From assembly GCA_000403475.2 (NCBI GenBank), contig KE159796.1, positions 715,736 through 779,735 of the forward strand: DNA of 64,000 nt, read 5' to 3'. The notes under the pieces are model-generated. The model ran no database searches. It had not been told where the DNA came from and saw nothing but the letters and a program-made list of their open reading frames with translations. Shown in pieces: positions 7,452 to 16,392 of this stretch (positions are counted from its first letter, which is position 1; the number at the start of each line of letters is the position of its first letter). The stretch is from Lachnospiraceae bacterium MD308. Lineage in GTDB: Bacteria > Bacillota > Clostridia > Lachnospirales > Lachnospiraceae. The position numbers and the translations under genes were made by a program.

Positions 7452-9593
7452 ATGAAAAATACAGTGGGATCGATGTATGGTTCATTAAATAAAACCTCTT
7501 GGATGTATATCAGGATATATGAAGCAATAAGAGCTTCACATTATGTAAAATGGATAAAAAGGAATAAGGGGCTGTTATTTGCGTGTGTAATCATTTCAAC
7601 ATTTTTATGTGTGCTTACCTATCCAGGTATTTTATATTCAGATTCTTATAATAGGATTTCATTTGCTTCAAGTTTGAAAATGGCTATACATGCGTTTGCT
7701 CAAGGAGATACTGATTTGATGTGTCTTAATTCATGGCTGACAGTTGTTCCCTCTTTTTTTATTTTACTCTCTAAAGAACTTGTAGGAAGTATTGTTCTTT
7801 ATACGTTTTTACAGAGCTTCCTGTTCTTAGCAATGGTATATATATTCGGGAATAGTATGTCGCAAAGTGGTTTGGGAAGAGGATGGAGTATTATATGCAT
7901 TACCCTTACTCCGGTAATATGGGGTTATTCTGTGTACTATGAAGCAAGCGTTGGATGTGCTGCAGCCATAATGCTGATACTTTTGTTCATTTGGAAATAT
8001 GATTCTATGGAAAACCGTGTTGATAAAGTGCTTTCATTTATACTGTCCGTTTTCGCTTCTTTCATATGTTTTGGATATAGAGCTAATGCTTTTACAATCT
8101 TACCGGCGCTGTTTATTATCATAATGATAAAATATAGAAAAGAAATGCAGCGTATATTTTTGATCGCAGCCATATGTTTAGGCTTTGCCTTGACATCAAT
8201 AATCCCAAATGTATTAAATATTAATACGATGTCTTCTTTTGCAGCTTCATTTGTCTGGGAAACGGTATCCGCGATTCAAACGTTGGATGAAGAAAAGCAA
8301 TTTGAATATTCCACATACTTAGATGATATATTTGGGGAAGGTGCGACAGAAGTTGCGATTGACAACAGCCAATTTGCCGAACAGGAATCAAGTATTAATG
8401 ATTTGTTTTCAGAAAAAATTTCTAGGGCTGAACTTTCAGCTCCTGGAAATCCCGGACGAATACTTGAGAAATATTTTGATTTAATCAGAAATGAACCTGA
8501 AGCTTATCTGAAAACAAAATGGGAGTTCATTTCACATTCATTAGGAATTGGCAAAAGTATTAATTTCGCCGAGTACAATTATAACCGATGGGACAGTATG
8601 GGGCAGTTTGGATTCAATGATTCTAAGCCAAGAAAAGTGTTTGTAGATTATACAAGTTCATACATGAAATTTATGGAAGTATTTCGAAGGCCATGGATTA
8701 TGTTCCTGACGGCGTTTGTCTTATTGATCATGCATAGGGGGATGTTTGGAAAGAAAAAGGGTATGAGTATACAGGAAGCGTCATATTTAGTTGCCTTATT
8801 TTATTATGGAGCATACGTAATAAATACGCAGTCATTTGAATTCAGGTACTATTTTCCTTCATGGCTTCTTTTATTTATAATTATTATCTCATTAGCAGCT
8901 GATATTGGATTTAGAAAAACAGTGATAAAGAAACAAGCACCTTTAATCCTTGCTATAATTTTTGGGGTATGTTTCTTTGGTGGATATGATGTATATACAG
9001 ATATGGGAGACCAGACAATAGAAAATGTAAAAACTCAAGGAAAGATTATATATGAGGATGCAAAAAATAAGGTTTATTATCTTGATAATAGAATTTATTT
9101 TTTATCCAATCCAGGGGCAGATACAGATTATATGTATTTTCTACATTATTATCCAGTGGAAGGTGAGATGATAAACAATGATTTCAGTTTTGAAGATAAG
9201 AAATTACCATCCTCTTTTTGGTCAGAAAAGATAGCTGTTACCGATATCCCGAAACAGTCATTATCTTGTGTGGGATTTGGGCAGTACTATGGAAATACGC
9301 GGTTTTGGGAAACATCAATAGGAATAGAAGTTTTGTATGGCGCACCGGAATCAATTATAGTGTCTGATTATTCCGATAATGATTGGACGAATGGTTATAG
9401 TAATACTGAGAATTGTTTCTTGCTGAACGATTTAAGTGCAAGTAATTATTTACTTAAAGGAAAAAATATCAAATTACCAAACGGAAGTACAGCTCAAATA
9501 ACGGATGTAGTAGAGGTGGCTGGATATATGCGTATATATACAGATATAAAAATTGTAGATTTTAATATAAGAGAATATCAGGTGGTGGAGTAG
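7452..9593 (+). CDS. Large GT-C-like membrane protein (DUF6020-like)
   Basis: A 713-residue membrane protein: an N-terminal cytoplasmic stretch, about eleven hydrophobic helices between residues 40 and 510, and a C-terminal extracytoplasmic domain of about 200 residues. The first external loop reads LTYPGILYSDSYNRIS, with an acidic residue (D64) placed like the catalytic aspartate of GT-C glycosyltransferases. Such proteins use polyprenyl-phosphate sugars to decorate a polymer outside the cell. A GT2 of the type that would make the lipid donor lies two genes upstream. It abuts the genes on both sides with no spacer. The family name is from memory of the pattern and the exact function is inferred. 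Confidence 0.75.
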   Translation: MKNTVGSMYGSLNKTSWMYIRIYEAIRASHYVKWIKRNKGLLFACVIISTFLCVLTYPGILYSDSYNRISFASSLKMAIHAFAQGDTDLMCLNSWLTVVPSFFILLSKELVGSIVLYTFLQSFLFLAMVYIFGNSMSQSGLGRGWSIICITLTPVIWGYSVYYEASVGCAAAIMLILLFIWKYDSMENRVDKVLSFILSVFASFICFGYRANAFTILPALFIIIMIKYRKEMQRIFLIAAICLGFALTSIIPNVLNINTMSSFAASFVWETVSAIQTLDEEKQFEYSTYLDDIFGEGATEVAIDNSQFAEQESSINDLFSEKISRAELSAPGNPGRILEKYFDLIRNEPEAYLKTKWEFISHSLGIGKSINFAEYNYNRWDSMGQFGFNDSKPRKVFVDYTSSYMKFMEVFRRPWIMFLTAFVLLIMHRGMFGKKKGMSIQEASYLVALFYYGAYVINTQSFEFRYYFPSWLLLFIIIISLAADIGFRKTVIKKQAPLILAIIFGVCFFGGYDVYTDMGDQTIENVKTQGKIIYEDAKNKVYYLDNRIYFLSNPGADTDYMYFLHYYPVEGEMINNDFSFEDKKLPSSFWSEKIAVTDIPKQSLSCVGFGQYYGNTRFWETSIGIEVLYGAPESIIVSDYSDNDWTNGYSNTENCFLLNDLSASNYLLKGKNIKLPNGSTAQITDVVEVAGYMRIYTDIKIVDFNIREYQVVE

Positions 9594-10382
9594 ATGAAAT
9601 TATCAATATCAAATATTGCCTGGACATCAGAAAATGATGGACATGCATATGAATTAATGAGTAGGTATGGTTATTTTGGTTTGGAGATTGCTCCAACCAG
9701 AATTTTCCCGGAGATGCCGTACGAGAGAATTACGGAGGCAAAAGACTGGAGTGAGAAATTAAAAAGGGATTGCGGATTTGCTGTTCCGTCCATGCAGTCC
9801 ATATGGTATGGCAGACAAGAGAAAATCTTTGGAACTAGGGAAGAAAGACAGGTGCTTATTGATTACACAAAGAAAGCAATTGATTTCGCTGCTGTAATTG
9901 GGTGTAAAAATCTGGTATTCGGGTGTCCAAGGAGTAGAAGCTTGCCGGAAGGTGCTGACAATCAGACTGCTGTTCGTTTTTTTAAGGAACTTGGGGATTA
10001 TGCGGCAAGCAAGGGGACGATCATAGGCATGGAAGCAAATCCGCCGATTTATGATACTAATTACATCAATGATACAACATCTGCACTTGAACTTATTGAA
10101 CAGGTGGATTCAGAAGGGTTTCAATTAAATCTTGATGTAGGGACTATGATATACAACAGTGAGAAAGTGTCGATTCTGGCAGGTAAAGGGCATTTGATCA
10201 GTCATGTACATATAAGTGAGCCGGGGTTGAAACCGATTGAAGAACGAGAATTACATAATGAGCTGGCTGGAATCCTGGAATCAGAAAAGTATCGGGGATT
10301 TGTATCAATAGAGATGGGAAAGACGGAAGATAAGTCCCTTTTAGAGGAAAAGATGGGTTATGTGAGGAGGATATTTGGATGA
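9594..10382 (+). CDS. Sugar phosphate isomerase/epimerase (xylose isomerase-like TIM barrel)
   Basis: A 262-residue AP-endonuclease-2/xylose-isomerase-like TIM barrel. Visible metal-site residues are the glutamate of GMEANPPIYD, the aspartate of LNLDVGTM, the histidine of ISHVHISEPG and the glutamate of VSIEMGKT, the usual E-D-H-E order. Members isomerise or epimerise sugars or keto sugars. Its start abuts the preceding gene and its stop overlaps the ATG of the decayed gene downstream (ATGA), so it is part of the operon. It may supply a sugar precursor for this polysaccharide. The substrate cannot be deduced. Confidence 0.8.
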   Translation: MKLSISNIAWTSENDGHAYELMSRYGYFGLEIAPTRIFPEMPYERITEAKDWSEKLKRDCGFAVPSMQSIWYGRQEKIFGTREERQVLIDYTKKAIDFAAVIGCKNLVFGCPRSRSLPEGADNQTAVRFFKELGDYAASKGTIIGMEANPPIYDTNYINDTTSALELIEQVDSEGFQLNLDVGTMIYNSEKVSILAGKGHLISHVHISEPGLKPIEERELHNELAGILESEKYRGFVSIEMGKTEDKSLLEEKMGYVRRIFG

Positions 10383-11605
10383 CGAAAGAGCGAAGCAGCA
10401 TTTTATACGGGGAGGGGGCAAAGTATCGCTTTTTAGAAGGAAAACATGTGCCGCATTTAATTTCAGCGGTTATTGGAATAGTAGCCTTTTATTAATTTAT
10501 GGATATACGCCATTGGATCCTGCAAACGACCGATAGATCATGGAAGGCTATGACGAAACAGATATTATACAGCATTATGCGGGATGGGAAGCGTTCCGTG
10601 ATTCGGACTGGGCTTTCCCGCTGGCATATACAGATCATATGGCTGAGGGCGACGGGACGCTCATTTCATATACAGACAGTCTGCCGTGGATAGCTATATT
10701 TTTCAAACTGTTTAATTCTTTTTTGCCGGAGACGTTTCAGTATTTTGGAATATATGCTCTGCGTTATTTGCATTTTCTCCTATTTTAATGGAACGTTCGC
10801 TGCTCTGTGCAATTGATGATGCGCAAAAGAAAAATTGTGCTGCTTTTCGTCCTTGTAATATTTTTGGCTTTTTGATAACGCAAGAGATTTGATAAAGACT
10901 ATAAGAAATCATGTGCCCTTAGTTTTGATTTGCATTTTCTTGTTTCTTTTTGCACTTAGCAATGTTGTCACGTACAACGATAAGATAATCACGACGGTAC
11001 CTCTTCCAAATGGTTTGCTGGATTTGTGCGGGATCTTCAGGGCAAGTTCGAGGATGTTTTATCCGGTATATTATCTAATCCTTATCGGAGGGGAGTATTT
11101 TCTCTGGACATTCAAAAAGCATTTGGCAAAAACAAAGATATATGGCATACTTATATTAGTGGTCTATGTTCAGTTATTTGACTTGAAAGCATGTGTTTAT
11201 CAAAAACATGCTGATATGCTGGAAAGTACCTTGAGTACAAATATCTTTGACGATGAGATCTTACAGGCGGCAGCAGATGGCTCAAAAGTTTTATTGGCAG
11301 ATGAAATGGCGGTAGATATAAGGAGAACCGTTGTCTGGGCATTGAAAAATGACATGGCTTGTTATCCGACAGTTGCAAATTCCGGGACATACGAAAAATC
11401 CGCCGAATTTACAAGTGCCAATTTGGCAAGAATCAAATCATCGGGGGATATCGGGGATTTTGTAATTGTGATAACGAATCTGGAAATATTGGAAAAGTAC
11501 AATTCGTTTCCACAGATAGCTTTCTATCAATATGACAATATCTACTACATTTTTAAATCGGGAACAGGGGGATATGATAAAAAGGTGCTTCCTATTATAG
11601 AGTAA
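10379..11605 (+). pseudogene. Decayed DUF6311-type membrane glycosyltransferase-like gene
   Basis: An ATG overlapping the previous stop begins MTKERSSILYGEGAKY but stops after 38 codons. The match then continues in another frame (IYGYTPLDPAND, an in-frame TAG at 10534, then DIIQHYAGWEAFRDSDWAF and ISYTDSLPWIAIFFKLFN). A second shift near 10760 leads to FSPILMER. The C-terminal part is an open frame from 10889 (238 codons) with LPNGLLDLCGIFRASSRMFYPVYY. The pieces in order resemble a DUF6311 multi-helix protein, but most of the central helices are missing. The 10889 frame may still be translated, but the full protein is lost. Family call is from remembered motifs. Confidence 0.75.
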
Positions 11606-11620
11606 AGGAATGATTTTAAA

Positions 11621-12433
11621 ATGATTTATGAAAGACAAGTTGGCGTACCTGAATTCAGGTGCGAGGAATATTTGGAAAGGATGAAAGATTATGCAGTCCT
11701 TATCCCTATCATCAATGAGGGGGACAGGATATTAAAAGAGCTTGCCAGAGCAAAGAAGTATAAGGTTTCGGAGCATGCGGATATCGTAATCTGTGACGGC
11801 GGCTCTACAGACGGCTGCACAGAAGAGAACAAGCTGAAATCTCTAAATGTTAATACATTGCTTGTTAAGCAGGATACGGGAAAACAGGGCGCACAGCTTC
11901 GAATGGGGATATGGTGGGCACTTGAACGGGGATATAAGGGGATTATTACAATTGACGGCAACAATAAGGACAGCATAGAGGATGTACCGTGTTTTATTGA
12001 GAAGCTGAAAGAAGGATACGATCTGGTCCAGGGTTCCCGGTTTGTGAAAGGCGGCAGGGCGATCAATACGCCATTTGTCAGGATGATATCTGTGCGGCTG
12101 ATCCATGCGCCGATTATTTCTTTGACTGCCCGTCAAAGATTTACCGATACGACTAATGCATACAGGGCATATTCAAGAAGATACCTTACGGATGAGAGGG
12201 TTTTGCCACTGCGTGATGTTTTTATGACGTATGAGCTTCTGGCTTATCTTTCGGTAAGGGCAACTCAGATAGGCATGAAAGCTTGTGAGATTCCTGTCAG
12301 GAGAGCTTACCCGAAAGCCGGGAAGACTCCTACGAAGATTAGTTTTTTCAAGGGTAATTCAGAACTTATGAAGATTCTTTTAAAGAATGTGCGGGGAGCA
12401 TATAACCCCAGACAGGATGGTAATTACAAATGA
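11621..12433 (+). CDS. Glycosyltransferase family 2 (DPM1-like)
   Basis: A 270-residue soluble GT-A enzyme: YAVLIPIINEGDRILKEL, CDGGSTDGCTEE, KQGAQLRMGIWWALERGYKGIITIDGNNKD, then VQGSRFVKGG, the order of dolichol/polyprenyl-phosphate sugar synthases. It has no C-terminal helices, unlike the enzyme at 5568. It overlaps the first of two half-size EamA/SMR proteins by four bases, which is the arrangement of lipid-sugar synthase plus flippase (ArnC/ArnE/ArnF-like). It probably makes an undecaprenyl-phosphate sugar that the pair moves across the membrane. The cognate GT-C acceptor enzyme may be the decayed gene just upstream. Confidence 0.85.
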   Translation: MIYERQVGVPEFRCEEYLERMKDYAVLIPIINEGDRILKELARAKKYKVSEHADIVICDGGSTDGCTEENKLKSLNVNTLLVKQDTGKQGAQLRMGIWWALERGYKGIITIDGNNKDSIEDVPCFIEKLKEGYDLVQGSRFVKGGRAINTPFVRMISVRLIHAPIISLTARQRFTDTTNAYRAYSRRYLTDERVLPLRDVFMTYELLAYLSVRATQIGMKACEIPVRRAYPKAGKTPTKISFFKGNSELMKILLKNVRGAYNPRQDGNYK

Positions 12434-12771
12434 TGGAGTCGTTTCAAAAAAATAAAAAGGGTATCCTGCTGATGCTGGTTTCTTCGGTATGTGTATGTGT
12501 TGGACAATTGTTGTGGAAGTTGTCAGTGGAATACGGAGTATATGTTATGCTTGCAGGCTTCTGCTTTTATGGAGTGGGCGCCCTTGTCATGATAGTTTCG
12601 TATAAATTCGGAAAGCTGTCAGTCCTGCAGCCGATGCTTAGTTTGAACTATGTTCTCAGCATCATACTCGCGGCAGCGGTGCTTAAGGAAAAGATAACTG
12701 TTATAAAATGTATAGGCGTGCTGGTAATAATCGCGGGCGTTATAATGATAGCCGGAGGTGATGAAGAATGA
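12430..12771 (+). CDS. Half-size EamA/SMR-type transporter, subunit 1
   Basis: A 113-residue protein of four transmembrane helices with the EmrE/EamA pattern, ending in the typical ...VIKCIGVLVIIAGVIMIAGGDEE. The C-terminal half carries SVLQPMLSLNYVLSIILAAAVLKEKITV, the P...(L/Y)...LKE motif of drug/metabolite transporter half proteins. It overlaps the gene before and after by four bases. The tandem pair resembles ArnE/ArnF, proposed flippases for undecaprenyl-phosphate aminoarabinose, so export of a lipid-linked sugar made by the adjacent GT2 is the likely job (inference). Confidence 0.83.
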   Translation: MMESFQKNKKGILLMLVSSVCVCVGQLLWKLSVEYGVYVMLAGFCFYGVGALVMIVSYKFGKLSVLQPMLSLNYVLSIILAAAVLKEKITVIKCIGVLVIIAGVIMIAGGDEE

Positions 12772-13097
12772 TCTTATATTTTGTTTGTCTTTTGATCATG
12801 ACGGTACTTGGTTCGGCGGCATCTCTGTTTTTAAAAAAAGCTTCCGGCTCGGACGGAATCATTTCAATGCTGAAAAATCTAAACTTTTATGCCGGCGGCT
12901 TTTTGTATCTGTTCTCGGCGATACTAAATATATGGATATTAAGGTATCTGGATTACTCGGTCGTATTGCCACTTACTTCTCTGACGTATATTTGGACTAT
13001 GGTCTTGTCATATATAGTTTTACAGGAGAAGATTACGAAGAATAAGATTGGGGGAGTGATATTGCTCCTGGCGGGGGCGATATGTGTGTCGATGTAA
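12768..13097 (+). CDS. Half-size EamA/SMR-type transporter, subunit 2
   Basis: A 109-residue four-helix protein paralogous in layout to the preceding gene: an N-terminal helix, GFLYLFSAILNIWILRYLDYSVVLPLTSLTYIW split over helices 2-3, and a terminal VLQEKITKNKIGGVILLLAGA helix. It overlaps its partner by four bases (ATGA), so equal translation as a heterodimer is likely. It ends the operon-like run that starts before the window; a gap of about 200 bases follows in which I see only AT-rich sequence and no clear gene. Confidence 0.83.
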   Translation: MILYFVCLLIMTVLGSAASLFLKKASGSDGIISMLKNLNFYAGGFLYLFSAILNIWILRYLDYSVVLPLTSLTYIWTMVLSYIVLQEKITKNKIGGVILLLAGAICVSM

Positions 13098-13294
13098 ATT
13101 CATCTGACACTTAAATTATTTGATAAAATATGCATTAGTGGAGTTTATGCGAATGAGGAATGTTGAATGAGAAGTGTTATGAAAAAAGATAAAGAATCGT
13201 ATATTATTAATTACAGCATTTACTTGTTGTAACAAAGGGGTGAAGTATTTTTAGAGATAGGACAGACCAGAAGTTTGCAGAGGAAAAGGATAAA

Positions 13295-14338
13295 ATGGAG
13301 AATACAAACTTGATACCAGAAAAAAGAAGGATTGACTGGATTGATTGTACAAAGGGAATCGCTATATTACTGGTAATTGTTGGGCACACGGTGTCCCAAT
13401 ATACACGCGGAAGTGTAGTAAGAGGATTGATTTTCTCTTTTCATATGCCGCTGTTTTTTATAATGAGTGGTATAACATATTATTGTTCTTCAAGTGAGGG
13501 ACAGTTTGTTGAGAAGGCTTATAAAGCGGCAAAAAAATTACTTATTCCGGCTGTGGCTGTGTATGTTCTGAGCATTTTAATCACTGTTTGTAAAAGTCCT
13601 GAATTGATGACTGATCTGGCTTTTTGGAAAGGGAGAGTGTATACGTTATTATTTGCCAGCGGCGTAGGTACTTCGTTTGGTACAATGGATGTTTTTGCTC
13701 TGGGTGCATTATGGTTTTGCTTTGCCTTGTTTTTCGGGAGGACTATTTTTGATTATTTGCATTTGAAGTTTTCAGAATCACAATTTGGCATCGTATGTAT
13801 GTTTGCTTCTTTAACAGGCATAATTTTCGGTAGGGGGGGGGTATGGCCGCTTTTTTCGATAGACATCGCATTAGCGGCGGTGCTGTTCTTTTATACCGGG
13901 TATAAAATGAAAAATTATTCTTTGAATATACATCCGTATAAAAATTTGATCCTGTTTATTTTTGTTTGGATCATCAGTTTAAGATTTACATTCCCTGACG
14001 CGGGACAGTGGACTTATATGGAGCTGGCTTGCAGAAGATATCCCCTATTTCCGATTTGCTATGTTGCAGCAATTTTTGGGACACTGGTATTTGCTCAGAT
14101 CGGATGTATACTGGCAAAGTTTAAAGTGATTTCCAGACCAATTATTTATATAGGGAAAAATTCTATGTATTTATTTTTTATTCATCATCTGGATGGGAAC
14201 TGGACGCAATTCTGGCTGGTTGAAAATCATCAGTTTTATTCGGCTGTCGAAAGAGTAATTGTTGATCTGGTTGTATTTTATATGTTCATGATGGTTTTGA
14301 AAGGAATTAAGCGTTTGGGAATCGTTTGCGGGAATTAA
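13295..14338 (+). CDS. Acyltransferase 3 family membrane protein (OafA-like), with in-frame G9 tract
   Basis: A 347-residue membrane acyltransferase. The diagnostic N terminus RRIDWIDCTKGIAILLVIVGHT carries the conserved arginine/aspartate and histidine, followed by FSFHMPLFFIMSGI. About ten hydrophobic helices follow, with NSMYLFFIHH near the end. It should acetylate or otherwise acylate a surface glycan. A run of nine G (13833-13841) codes within FGRGGVW; reading the other frames by hand, loss of one G gives TAG within nine codons and gain of one G gives a stop about 22 codons on. It is separated by about 200 bases from the genes upstream and is a second phase-variation candidate acyltransferase. 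Confidence 0.87.
   Translation: MENTNLIPEKRRIDWIDCTKGIAILLVIVGHTVSQYTRGSVVRGLIFSFHMPLFFIMSGITYYCSSSEGQFVEKAYKAAKKLLIPAVAVYVLSILITVCKSPELMTDLAFWKGRVYTLLFASGVGTSFGTMDVFALGALWFCFALFFGRTIFDYLHLKFSESQFGIVCMFASLTGIIFGRGGVWPLFSIDIALAAVLFFYTGYKMKNYSLNIHPYKNLILFIFVWIISLRFTFPDAGQWTYMELACRRYPLFPICYVAAIFGTLVFAQIGCILAKFKVISRPIIYIGKNSMYLFFIHHLDGNWTQFWLVENHQFYSAVERVIVDLVVFYMFMMVLKGIKRLGIVCGN
13833..13841 (+). repeat. Homopolymeric G tract (9 G) inside second acyltransferase gene
   Basis: Nine consecutive G in the middle of an AT-rich acyltransferase gene, in frame as sequenced. It is the same kind of tract as at 3800 and 4993. Confidence 0.9.
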
Positions 14339-14496
14339 AAATCAATCTTGGGCGGCAGCTTGGAGACACGATTTCAATGGGCTAATCAGGCGCTTTGCTG
14401 CATCCGCGGTGATTTAGCTTATTGGCATCACAAATTATAGAAATATCCGGTTTCAGGTATTTTTGTGCATACGTCAATAGATATACAAATATTCCG

Positions 14497-14525
14497 TTGC
14501 AGTTATTCAAAAAAAGTTGTAATAT
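14497..14525 (+). promoter_or_regulatory. Candidate sigma-A promoter of aspartate kinase
   Basis: TTGCAG at 14497-14502, a 17-base spacer and TAATAT at 14520-14525, about 50 bases before the kinase start. The 237-base gap before the kinase (14339-14575) shows no other feature I can name; I see no lysine riboswitch consensus. Confidence 0.5.
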
Positions 14526-14575
14526 ATAGTGGATTGATTATAGACGAGAGAATATATTGGAGGAATACTTGTACG

Positions 14576-15907
14576 ATGAAGAAGGTAGTTAAGTTTGGAG
14601 GAAGTTCTCTGGCCAGTGCGGAGCAATTTCGGAAAGCAGGTTCTATTATCCGCAATGACAGCGCGAGGCGATTTGTTATCCCGTCTGCACCGGGAAAAAG
14701 AAATCCGGACGACACGAAAGTTACAGACATGCTGTACCAGTGTTATAAACAGGCGATTTTAGATGACGATATGGAGCAGGATTTTGAAGAAATCCTTATG
14801 AAGGTTGAACAGAGATATGATGAGATTATAGACGGGCTGAATTTGGAATTGTCTCTGGATAACGAGTTTCGGACGATACGGGAGAATTTCTGTAAAAAGG
14901 TTGGCAGAGATTATGCTGCGTCTCGTGGAGAATATTTGAACGGTATTATCATGTCGGCGTATCTCGGATATACTTTTATCGATGCGGCGGAGGTTATACG
15001 GTTTAATGAAGCGGGAGAATTTGACTCTGAGACTACGAACGATATCCTCACAGAACGTCTTGCAGGCGTTGAGCAGGCGGTGATTCCTGGTTTTTATGGA
15101 GCTATGCCGAACGGAAAGATTAAGACTTTTTCCAGGGGCGGGTCGGATATTACAGGATCGATTGTAGCGAGAGCGGTGCAGGCGGACACTTATGAAAACT
15201 GGACGGATGTGTCAGGCTTTTTGATTGCAGATCCGAGGATCATTCCTAATTCTAAGCCTATTGACGTTATAACATACAGGGAGCTTCGGGAGTTGTCTTA
15301 TATGGGAGCTACAGTGCTTCACGAGGATGCTATATTTCCGGTGAAAAAGGCGGGCATTCCAATTAATATACGCAACACGAACCGTCCCGAGGACAAGGGA
15401 ACTCTGATTGTAGAAGCTACTTGTCAGAAACCCAGATTCGTTATAACTGGTGTGACGGGAAAGAAAGATTTTGCGTCTGTCACGGTAGAAAAAGCGATGA
15501 TGAACTCGGAGATAGGCTTTTGTAAAAAAGTGTTAGATGTGTTTGAGCGGAATGGCGTATCGATTGAACATATGCCTTCGGGTATTGATACGATGACGAT
15601 TGTTGTGCATCAGGATGAATTCCAGGAGAAGGAGCAGAAAGTAATCGCAGGAATCCACCGCGCTGTGGAGCCGGATTTTTTGGAGCTTGAATCGGATATC
15701 GCTCTTGTGGCGGTTGTTGGGCGCGGCATGAAGGCGACCAGAGGTACATCGGGCCGGATATTTTCTGCATTATCCCATGCAAATGTCAATGTTAAGATGA
15801 TAGATCAGGGCTCAAGCGAGCTGAATATCATCATCGGGGTCAGAAACCATGATTTTGAGGAAGCGATAAAGGCAATTTATGATATATTTGTGACAACACA
15901 GCTATAA
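14576..15907 (+). CDS. lysC: Aspartate kinase
   Basis: A 443-residue aspartokinase that phosphorylates aspartate at the head of the lysine, threonine and methionine pathway. The kinase domain starts with MKKVVKFGGSS and contains SRGGSDITGSIVARAV and the WTDVSGFLIADPR loop; two ACT domains fill the last 140 residues (FASVTVEKAMM..., VVGRGMKATRGTSGRIF), which suggests feedback control by amino acids. The frame is open back to 14465, but the ATG at 14576 starts the conserved N terminus and has GGAGG at 14560. It is a housekeeping gene lying between two polysaccharide loci, with its own promoter. Which aspartokinase isozyme it is cannot be told. Confidence 0.93.
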   Translation: MKKVVKFGGSSLASAEQFRKAGSIIRNDSARRFVIPSAPGKRNPDDTKVTDMLYQCYKQAILDDDMEQDFEEILMKVEQRYDEIIDGLNLELSLDNEFRTIRENFCKKVGRDYAASRGEYLNGIIMSAYLGYTFIDAAEVIRFNEAGEFDSETTNDILTERLAGVEQAVIPGFYGAMPNGKIKTFSRGGSDITGSIVARAVQADTYENWTDVSGFLIADPRIIPNSKPIDVITYRELRELSYMGATVLHEDAIFPVKKAGIPINIRNTNRPEDKGTLIVEATCQKPRFVITGVTGKKDFASVTVEKAMMNSEIGFCKKVLDVFERNGVSIEHMPSGIDTMTIVVHQDEFQEKEQKVIAGIHRAVEPDFLELESDIALVAVVGRGMKATRGTSGRIFSALSHANVNVKMIDQGSSELNIIIGVRNHDFEEAIKAIYDIFVTTQL

Positions 15908-15969
15908 AGTAGCGGCAGACTTTCCAGCATTTTTTAATAAAAATACAACAGAAGACCGGGAGGTATCCT

Positions 15970-16392
15970 ATGAATATTTTGTTCTTTTTGAAACCGAAAA
16001 GTGAGTTGGCTTATATCCATGACCATCATACGGTCAGACAGGCGATGGAGATTATGGAGCATCATAAATATTCCTGTGTTCCGATTCTTGACAGGAACGG
16101 GAAATATAAGGGGACTATTACCGAGGGGGATCTTCTCTGGGGACTGAAAAAAGAAAATAAGATGAATATGAAAGCAGCAGAGGATATCAGTGTCATGAGG
16201 ATTGAGCGCCGGAATGACTATCAGTGCGTAATGGGGACTTCTAAGATGGAGGATCTGATTGACCGCGCCATGGAGCAGAATTTTGTTCCGGTAGTAGACG
16301 ACCGGGGGCAGTTTATCGGCATTATTACCCGGAGAGATATCATCGGATACTGCTATAAGAATATGAGAGGACGTGAAGAGCATGATCATTGA
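15970..16392 (+). CDS. CBS domain protein
   Basis: A 140-residue cytoplasmic protein built of two CBS motifs: residues 20-75 (TVRQAMEIMEHHKYSCVPIL, GKYKGTITEGDLLW) and 80-132 (MEDLIDRAMEQNFVPVVDD, GQFIGIITRRDIIGY). CBS pairs bind adenosine nucleotides and act as energy or nucleotide sensors. No catalytic domain is attached. A GGGAGG ribosome binding site precedes the ATG, and the stop overlaps the start of the amidohydrolase, so the two are co-translated. The partner it regulates is unknown; aspartate kinase upstream or the amidohydrolase are the obvious candidates. Confidence 0.88.
   Translation: MNILFFLKPKSELAYIHDHHTVRQAMEIMEHHKYSCVPILDRNGKYKGTITEGDLLWGLKKENKMNMKAAEDISVMRIERRNDYQCVMGTSKMEDLIDRAMEQNFVPVVDDRGQFIGIITRRDIIGYCYKNMRGREEHDH

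Noticed and set aside
12758-13045. Overlapping frame across the second EamA gene
   Set aside because: The 12768 frame encodes a clean four-helix EamA protein with ATGA overlap; the other frame has no family pattern.
14339-14575. Possible lysine riboswitch before aspartate kinase
   Set aside because: No lysine-riboswitch consensus is visible; only a promoter can be supported.
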